NCBI RefSeq assembly: GCF_013523055.1
Contig: NZ_JAAMQM010000015.1
Span: 1 to 64,000 of the forward strand
DNA: 64,000 nucleotides
Direction of reading: 5' to 3'
DNA from: Pseudomonas capeferrum
Lineage (GTDB): Bacteria; Pseudomonadota; Gammaproteobacteria; Pseudomonadales; Pseudomonadaceae
Shown here: piece after piece, positions 58,705 through 64,000 of the stretch
How the letters are laid out: each line of letters starts with the position of its first letter
How positions within the stretch are numbered: the first letter of the stretch is position 1
Program-made: the position numbers and the translations under genes
Notes under the pieces: model-generated
What the model saw: the letters and a program-made list of their open reading frames with translations, nothing else
Told to the model about the DNA's origin: nothing
The model's database searches: none

Positions 58705-59888
58705 AACTAAGAGCCAATGGCCTGCTGACCTTGGCCGCAATGCTGCTGTTGTCGAGCACTGCTGTGGCTGATCCACACTCTGAGGGGACTGCACTCGGCA
58801 AGTCGAACCTCAGTAAACTTTCCTCTAATGTGACTTCCTCCAATGCAAAGGCGATGCCGTTTTATACCGATACGCCATCGCAGTCTTCGCAATTTGGCAA
58901 CTCATCACTCTTCAACGTCGGCACCTCACGGATTAACACCTGCAAGACAGAGGCCGATGGTCCCGACCAAATCGCCAACCAAGAATGCGATGCAGTCAAC
59001 TTCCTTGCTAAGAACCCGTACGAGCGTGTAAAAGTTGATGTAGATGAGAACGACCCTATCATAAGCGGCATCGGGGAAATCATTAATAACGCTAAACCCG
59101 GAGACATTACCGAAAACTGCGGTACAAAAACCACTACAACCCCTGACATTTACTCGACCGAGGTCTGCAACGAGTACAACCTCAGCGAAAACAACAGTTG
59201 CACAATGGGGCAGGTAGTTAATGTCGACACAAAAGCCAACTTCCAATGCAACAAAACATACAATTCTCTTGAAAACGTAACCTGCGATAAGTTTCTTGCC
59301 ATTGTATGCGAACCCCCAGTGGCCGGGTGCGATAATGGCGGGATTATTCCCGGAACCACCCAGGCAGACATGTATACAAGCTGGTCCCTGGCCAATGCAG
59401 CTTCTGGTACTTATGCGCTCCAATTTGGCTCCATCGGCGACAACTACTGGAGCGAAGGCCTTTACGACCGCTCATTGCAATTTTCCATTAAAGACCCGGC
59501 ATTGATCACTGATTTTGTCCTAGCATCTGTTGCTTATGATGACTATATCCTAATAAAGATAAATGGTCATACCGTGTTTAGTGGCCCATTTGGTGGTGCA
59601 ACACTTGATTGGATTTTAACTACTTGCAACAAAGGCCGAGCCTGCTATCGCGTTGATGTGGGTGATGGTGTATTGCGCGATCCTGAAAGAGGTGAAAGCA
59701 ACGAGACCCGGCCTAACATTGATCTAAGGCCCTATTTGGTCGCAGGCAACAACATCTTAGAAACCAGAACAGCGGTTGGCGGCTCAGGGGAAACTTACAT
59801 TACGATGAATGCGCGAATGGTTTGCCCAGGCGCTTGCACTGAAACATGGACGGACCAATGCAGTTCACTTCAGGCTAGATCTCAGTGA
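58701..59888 (+). CDS. traN: TraN N-terminal part as a separate exported protein, 395 aa
   Basis: Signal peptide (cut near AVA/DPH) and a Cys-containing region typical of the first half of long TraN proteins: DITENCGTKTTTT, SCTMGQVVNVDTKANFQCNK, then a beta-sandwich-like part (YDDYILIKINGHTVFSGPFG) and the junction CPGACTETWTDQCSSLQARS. In MPF_F TraN proteins of related systems this junction continues into a second Cys-rich region. Here a stop codon follows, and that region is encoded by the next gene. TraN is the outer-membrane mating-pair stabilisation protein that contacts the recipient. Confidence 0.78.
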   Translation: MKLRANGLLTLAAMLLLSSTAVADPHSEGTALGKSNLSKLSSNVTSSNAKAMPFYTDTPSQSSQFGNSSLFNVGTSRINTCKTEADGPDQIANQECDAVNFLAKNPYERVKVDVDENDPIISGIGEIINNAKPGDITENCGTKTTTTPDIYSTEVCNEYNLSENNSCTMGQVVNVDTKANFQCNKTYNSLENVTCDKFLAIVCEPPVAGCDNGGIIPGTTQADMYTSWSLANAASGTYALQFGSIGDNYWSEGLYDRSLQFSIKDPALITDFVLASVAYDDYILIKINGHTVFSGPFGGATLDWILTTCNKGRACYRVDVGDGVLRDPERGESNETRPNIDLRPYLVAGNNILETRTAVGGSGETYITMNARMVCPGACTETWTDQCSSLQARSQ

Positions 59889-59952
59889 TAGAACTTGTAA
59901 ATGACCAAACTGACCAACCAACCATAATACTGCTCTGATTTGGCGGATAGGG

Positions 59953-61584
59953 ATGTTAAAATTAACAGAAATACTTCGAACAACTGCAGCGCACGGACTG
60001 TTAGCGCTGAAGTCAGCCTTTTGTGTTATAGCTATTTTCTTTGCTATATCCGCAACTGTGTATGCGGCAGATTGCCGGATCACAGGCCAAGCATGCGTTG
60101 AAGGGCCTGAGACCCGTAATATTGCCGGCAATATGATCTATAAAGAGTGCTGGCGCTACCGATCTACTTATGAGTGCATCAAGCCTGATTCTGTTGATTA
60201 TTGTGCTGCGATTTCAAAGGTAGCGGGCTGTTATCAAACGTCGACCTCATGCATTTCAACAGCCTGGAATGGTACGTGCCTGGTTGAGCAGCGAACCTAT
60301 CGTTGCGATAACCCTGCAACTCCGAAACCATCGGACACTGTCCAGCTGGACGATACCCATACGATCATCCGAGACGAACTTGATACCAGTCAGTGCAATC
60401 CTCTCGCCACAAATCCGTTGTGCTACAAAGCAGCGCACACCTGCGTCGAAGGGCCTGAAACCCGTGTAATCAACGGACTGCCAGTCTATAAGGCATGCTG
60501 GAAATACAAAGACGACTACTCCTGCATCAATCCGAACAAAGAGAATGACTGCCAGCAGTTCGAGGACAAGGGGTGCAAAAAAATCGACCAGACCTGTATC
60601 GAGAGCACCGACCCGATCGGGTGTGTCATGTCTCAGGTGACCTATAGTTGCATCACAAAAAAAGGCGAGACCACGACCACAGAGGACTGCAGCACAAAGG
60701 TCTCCTGTTACGAGGGAGTCTGCTGGGATACAAGTTACCCTTCGGATAGTGATTTCGCCAAAGCTGTTGCAGCTAAAGAAGCTGCCCGAGAAGCTGGGGT
60801 GTACGGTTCGGACGGGGAGTTGTTCGGTGGTGAAGATGAGTCCTGCCGGAAAGGCTACGGCGGTATCAAGAACTGCTGTGGTAAGAGCAGCGGCGCTGAA
60901 ACAAACTACTCCATTATGGGGCAAGCCGTTTCTACAGTAGGAGGCGGCCTAGCTAGTTACGGCTCGAAGTATATGTACGATTTCGCGTACAACAACGTAG
61001 AGTGGGTTAAACAAGGCGCGTCTGCATTGGGTGCCGCTGCACCATCTGCACCAACACTCAGCTTCAGTGTTTACGGATTGAGTTATGCAGTTGGCGGTAC
61101 TATCCCAGCTACCGGCATGCTTGGCGGCCCCGTGTACGGCCTTGGCGGCGGGTTCTATTTTGATCCATACAGTTTTGCGGCTGCTGTGGCAATTCAAGTG
61201 GTGATGGAGCTTAAGTCATGTGAACCAGAGGAACAGCAACTGGGCATGCACCGCGGCGCAAATCTTTGCCACTTCGTCGGCAGCTACTGCTCCAAGAAAG
61301 TCTTCGGCGCGTGCCTGGAAACCACCCAAGCGTACTGTTGTTACAACTCTGTGCTTGCGAAGATAATCAACGAGCAGGGCAAACCGCAAATAGGGAAGGG
61401 ATGGGGCACGGCCGAAAGCCCTAGTTGTGGTGGCTTTACGGTTGAAGAGTTCCAGCGAATTGACTTCTCAGCACTCGATCTATCTGAGTTTGTAACTGAC
61501 ATCATGAACGCGACCGTCCTTCCTGAAGTCAAGAATATTCAAGAAGATATCTCGAAGAAGGCTGGTGACAATACATACAACTAA
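59953..61584 (+). CDS. traN: TraN C-terminal part with its own signal peptide, 543 aa
   Basis: The protein has an N-terminal extension and signal peptide (AIFFAISATVYA, cut before ADC) directly followed by the TraN-like Cys-rich region: CRITGQACVEGPETRNI, CWRYRSTYEC. This block of about 80 residues occurs twice (second copy from CYKAAHTCVEGPETRVI), a tandem duplication. The C-terminal half has further cysteines and Gly-rich segments (YGLGGGFYFDPYSF). GGATAGGG precedes the ATG. With the previous gene it seems to make a two-subunit TraN. Confidence 0.78.
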   Translation: MLKLTEILRTTAAHGLLALKSAFCVIAIFFAISATVYAADCRITGQACVEGPETRNIAGNMIYKECWRYRSTYECIKPDSVDYCAAISKVAGCYQTSTSCISTAWNGTCLVEQRTYRCDNPATPKPSDTVQLDDTHTIIRDELDTSQCNPLATNPLCYKAAHTCVEGPETRVINGLPVYKACWKYKDDYSCINPNKENDCQQFEDKGCKKIDQTCIESTDPIGCVMSQVTYSCITKKGETTTTEDCSTKVSCYEGVCWDTSYPSDSDFAKAVAAKEAAREAGVYGSDGELFGGEDESCRKGYGGIKNCCGKSSGAETNYSIMGQAVSTVGGGLASYGSKYMYDFAYNNVEWVKQGASALGAAAPSAPTLSFSVYGLSYAVGGTIPATGMLGGPVYGLGGGFYFDPYSFAAAVAIQVVMELKSCEPEEQQLGMHRGANLCHFVGSYCSKKVFGACLETTQAYCCYNSVLAKIINEQGKPQIGKGWGTAESPSCGGFTVEEFQRIDFSALDLSEFVTDIMNATVLPEVKNIQEDISKKAGDNTYN

Positions 61585-61598
61585 TTGAAGCTCTTTCT

Positions 61599-61625
61599 AA
61601 GCTCCGCCCAGGCGGAGCTTTTTTT
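61599..61625 (+). terminator. Rho-independent terminator after traN
   Basis: AAGCTCCGCC / GGCGGAGCTT stem with a two-base loop and T-run. The 222 bases from here to 61847 hold no gene. Confidence 0.9.
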
Positions 61626-61847
61626 GGGTCGCGCTCCCGTGCCAACCATAATTGTGTGCATTTAAATTGAGAGCAAAGGGCATAAGAGATGATCAACACG
61701 GTTCCATAAACGTAGGGTTGATTATTTTCAGTCGCTTACAAGCGCGTGTTGCACATACCGAGAGTGTACAGATAACCAAAACCTCACGGCCAATGCCGTC
61801 TCTCTAATTCGCCCTACAAAAGCGAAACACTCTCAAGGATGCTAAAT

Positions 61848-62312
61848 ATGAAAAAATTCATCGCGACTGTGCTGATCGTTACTACTGCTGCAATGTCTGG
61901 ATGCGCATCGAACATGACGAGCCGGGATTACTCGCAGTCAACTGCCATGCAGAAAATGAAGGTTGAACTGGGAGTCGTCGACTCTGTTCGTGATGTCAAA
62001 ATCAATGGGAAGCCTTCGCCGATCGGTGGCATGGCAGGTGGTGCCCTGGGCGCTATCGCCGGCAGCAATGGCGGTGGTGGTCTGGGACAACTGGCCGTCA
62101 TGGTTGTCGCTGGTGCCGTTGGCGCTGCTATTGGTGCTGCGGTCGACAAAAAGGCCCACGATGCTGATGGGATCGAGATCACCGTTAAAATGACCAGTGA
62201 CGGCAGCTTGCAGGCGGTCACCCAGGCCAAAGACGCAGCTGAAACCTTCTCTCCTGGTGATTCGGTTCGCTTGATCACGGGCCATAACGGCGACTCTCGG
62301 GTCAGCCACTGA
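61848..62312 (+). CDS. Glycine-zipper lipoprotein (SlyB/OsmB-like), 154 aa
   Basis: A lipoprotein signal peptide ends in MSGC. A Gly/Ala-rich double hydrophobic hairpin (GGMAGGALGAIAG and VVAGAVGAAIGAAV) forms a glycine-zipper 2TM domain as in SlyB. A small polar domain follows. AAGGA lies eight bases before the ATG at 61848; an ATG three codons earlier is possible. An outer-membrane stress or exclusion role is possible; known relatives stabilise the envelope. Confidence 0.82.
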   Translation: MKKFIATVLIVTTAAMSGCASNMTSRDYSQSTAMQKMKVELGVVDSVRDVKINGKPSPIGGMAGGALGAIAGSNGGGGLGQLAVMVVAGAVGAAIGAAVDKKAHDADGIEITVKMTSDGSLQAVTQAKDAAETFSPGDSVRLITGHNGDSRVSH

Positions 62313-62323
62313 ATGTTCCGCAC

Positions 62324-62357
62324 AGCCCTAGACGACATCCATCGTCTAGGGCTTTTT
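62324..62357 (+). terminator. Rho-independent terminator
   Basis: AGCCCTAGACGA / TCGTCTAGGGCT stem, 12 bp, and a T-run. Confidence 0.92.
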
Positions 62358-62409
62358 TGTGCCTATCCTGGACCTAGGGGAGCGCTTTTTGATACTCATG
62401 GGTTATAGT

Positions 62410-62418
62410 TACGCGTGA
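62410..62418 (+). promoter_or_regulatory. TACGCGTGA motif ahead of the recG-like gene
   Basis: TACGCGTGACTAT, nearly identical to the copy ahead of the SprT-like gene, 46 bases before the ATG at 62456. Confidence 0.48.
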
Positions 62419-62455
62419 CTATCCATATTCGATCATAAGCTCATGAAATCTGATT

Positions 62456-64000
62456 ATGCATGACATAGGCCGACTCACACGCCTGGGATTCACATCGCTG
62501 CCCGAGTGCCTTTTGACGGTGCCGAAGGAATACAGGGATTTTCATGACCCCATTGAGGTGCTCCCCCTGCCCGACACTGGGCTTGCCTCGTACATGTCGC
62601 TGACCTTGATCGAGCGAGTTATCTATGACCGTGCCGGCGCTGCTCTGCATGAGGTCAAGGGGGCGTTCCGCGGATTCGTCAAATTGGTCGACGGGCGGGG
62701 TCAGCGCTTGCACATCAACTTGATTGGTAAGCCTTCGATCGAACCCTGGATGGGGTACGAATTTGGCGCCACTGTGCACACCTACGGCGAGGTGGTCACC
62801 TATGAGGGCCGACTCTCAATGTCCAACCCAATGGTCATACCCTCTTCGATGATTGGACGTGTGATGCCCGTCTACCAGGGAAAGCAGAATCAGGTGAGTG
62901 CTGAGGTTCTTGGTGAAGCTATCACTGCGGCTATGGCACACATCAACGAGGCAGCCTGCCTACTTCTAGAACAGGCACTCATGCACGAAGATGACTTTCG
63001 GAAGCTGACAGGCCTTGTCGACCCTGCTGATTTGCTGCGTAACCTGCACACCCCTCTGTCAGTGCGGGAGGGAGAGGAGGCGGTGAGGATTGCCAAGGCC
63101 GTATGCATACAGGCGCTTGTTAATCGCGTTGAGGCACATCGCAACCGACCAGCAGTCAAAGGTGCCCTCCTGCGAATCGACCGAGCCCAAGTTGCTGACC
63201 TAATCAAGCGTGCTCCTTTCTCTCCGTCCGCCGATCAGCTTCAAGCCATCGACGAGATCGTGTCAGACCTCAGGTCGCCATATCCGATGCAGCGCATCCT
63301 GTCGGGCGATGTCAGCACGGGCAAGTCATTCACTTTCATGGTTCCAGCTGCGGCAAGCTACCTCGCGGGGGCAAAGGTTGCGATTATCGCGCCCGGACAA
63401 ATCTTGGCGCAGCAACTGGCGGCCGAGTTGAGCAGCCTCTTTTACGAGATCCCGGTTGTCACTGTTGTTGGTCCGATTGGAAAGGCCCACATTGACCTGA
63501 CTGCCGGAATCGTGGTCGGCACAACTGCAGTTCTTTCAGCCGCCAAAAAGGCAGGGATAGTCTTCGACCTGGTCATCGCTGACGAGCAACAACGCTTCTC
63601 TGTGGCCCAGCGGAGTCAACTCATCGCGGCCCACACCAACTACCTTGAAGCAACTGCAACCGCGATTCCCCGAACTGTCGCGCTGGTTAAGCTCGGTGGG
63701 CTTCCGATCTCAATCCTGAGAACTACGCCGGTACCGAGGGAAATCGTCACCAGGATCATCACCCACAACGCCAGGCAGAAGCTGCATGAACTGGTGATGC
63801 AGATCATCAAGCAAGGTGGGCAGGTCGCATTCATCTACCCAGTCGTCAATGGTGAGGCTGACACTCGCAACGCTGTGGAGAACGCCTACGAACGATTCAG
63901 GAAAATCCTTGGTGACGATGCCGCGATGATTCATGGTGGGCTGCCAGAGACAGCCAAAGCTGACATCATAGACAGGATGAAAGCCAAGCAGATCAAACTG
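62456..64000 (+). CDS. RecG-like ATP-dependent DNA helicase (3' end outside the window)
   Basis: The open frame runs off the right edge; 515 residues are visible. N-terminus RLTRLGFTSLPECLLTVPKE and YRD are like the RecG wedge region. Helicase motifs follow: FSPSADQLQAIDEI (Q/0), RILSGDVSTGKSFTFM (motif I), IIAPGQILAQQLA (Ia), and LVIADEQQRFSVAQRSQL (motif II, matching the RecG DEQHRFG type), then EATATAIPRT (III). The Walker A reads GDVSTGKS rather than the usual GDVGSGKT. It would remodel branched DNA. No clear ribosome binding site; a six-codon ATG frame at 62443 overlaps the start and might couple translation. Confidence 0.85.
   Translation, partial: MHDIGRLTRLGFTSLPECLLTVPKEYRDFHDPIEVLPLPDTGLASYMSLTLIERVIYDRAGAALHEVKGAFRGFVKLVDGRGQRLHINLIGKPSIEPWMGYEFGATVHTYGEVVTYEGRLSMSNPMVIPSSMIGRVMPVYQGKQNQVSAEVLGEAITAAMAHINEAACLLLEQALMHEDDFRKLTGLVDPADLLRNLHTPLSVREGEEAVRIAKAVCIQALVNRVEAHRNRPAVKGALLRIDRAQVADLIKRAPFSPSADQLQAIDEIVSDLRSPYPMQRILSGDVSTGKSFTFMVPAAASYLAGAKVAIIAPGQILAQQLAAELSSLFYEIPVVTVVGPIGKAHIDLTAGIVVGTTAVLSAAKKAGIVFDLVIADEQQRFSVAQRSQLIAAHTNYLEATATAIPRTVALVKLGGLPISILRTTPVPREIVTRIITHNARQKLHELVMQIIKQGGQVAFIYPVVNGEADTRNAVENAYERFRKILGDDAAMIHGGLPETAKADIIDRMKAKQIKL

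Noticed and set aside
1..64000. Search for tRNA, rRNA, insertion sequences, an origin of transfer or a relaxase gene
   Set aside because: I saw no tRNA-like cloverleaf, no transposase with terminal inverted repeats, no relaxase motif and no recognisable oriT. They may lie outside the window.

Overview
The window reads as part of a large conjugative plasmid (or a very large integrative element) of a Pseudomonas-like gammaproteobacterium. The evidence is a nearly complete F-type (MPF_F) conjugation apparatus, plasmid-borne DNA-maintenance genes (NAD+-dependent DNA ligase, RdgC, a primase-like protein, a Rad52/Sak-type annealing protein, a RecG-like helicase), moderately high GC and a dense set of unrecognised small genes. 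No rRNA, tRNA, ribosomal-protein gene or replication initiator is seen, and no relaxase. The host genus is inferred from overall style, not from a diagnostic gene.

Layout: 1-2.4 kb holds a minus-strand autotransporter adhesin with HAF repeats. 2.5-16.1 kb, continued at 20.3-21.6 kb and 30.6-31.7 kb, is an array of small mostly unrecognised genes in one- to three-gene units. Most units carry a recurring upstream element (TGTG-N3-CATCYC, usually 30-60 nt before the first start codon), and many have a recurring AACGCTAYACCC-like tail at or just after the stop codon, followed by a GC-rich hairpin with a T-run. 16.3-20.1 kb is an insertion-like block: a tyrosine recombinase with degenerate catalytic residues, 1.2 kb of poorly coding DNA with a strong hairpin, and an AT-richer gene with a PD-(D/E)xK-like nuclease motif. 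21.6-25.7 kb: SprT-like protein (minus), then dsbC-like, traW, traU, trbC. 25.9-31.7 kb: rdgC, ligA, primase-like gene. 31.8-37.3 kb: M15/DUF882 peptidase, then on the minus strand a type IV coupling protein, an apparently ATPase-dead paralogue of it, an unknown gene and an annealing protein. 37.5-53.6 kb is the main transfer block on the plus strand: ompA-like, traL, traE, traK, traB, traV, pilin-like, traC, trbI, S26 peptidase, traF, traH, and a very long traG with fifteen 27-residue repeats. 53.7-56.6 kb (minus): SLT-type transglycosylase, small membrane protein, PilB/GspE-like ATPase, DsbA-like protein. 56.7-61.6 kb: Sel1-repeat protein, a membrane HExxH protein (minus), a small exported protein, and TraN split into two separately exported proteins. 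61.8-64 kb: glycine-zipper lipoprotein and the 5' part of a recG-like gene.

How the parts work together: the Tra proteins build a conjugative pilus and mating-pair channel. The thiol-disulfide proteins (two Dsb-like proteins and thioredoxin-like TraF) would fold the Cys-rich TraU, TraH and TraN proteins. The ligase, primase, annealing and helicase proteins fit the processing of DNA entering a recipient. A second sequence motif, TACGYGTTA and variants, lies upstream of most transfer and maintenance transcription units and is largely absent from the small-gene array, so backbone and accessory genes seem to use two different regulatory vocabularies.

The most unusual observations are the shared 5' and 3' signals of the small-gene array, three covarying 5'-leader hairpins, the ATP-site-less coupling-protein paralogue, the split TraN, the HExxH-to-HQxxH change in the SprT-like protein and the lone nuclease-like gene beside a degenerate recombinase. 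All identifications come from reading the sequence; no database search was run.
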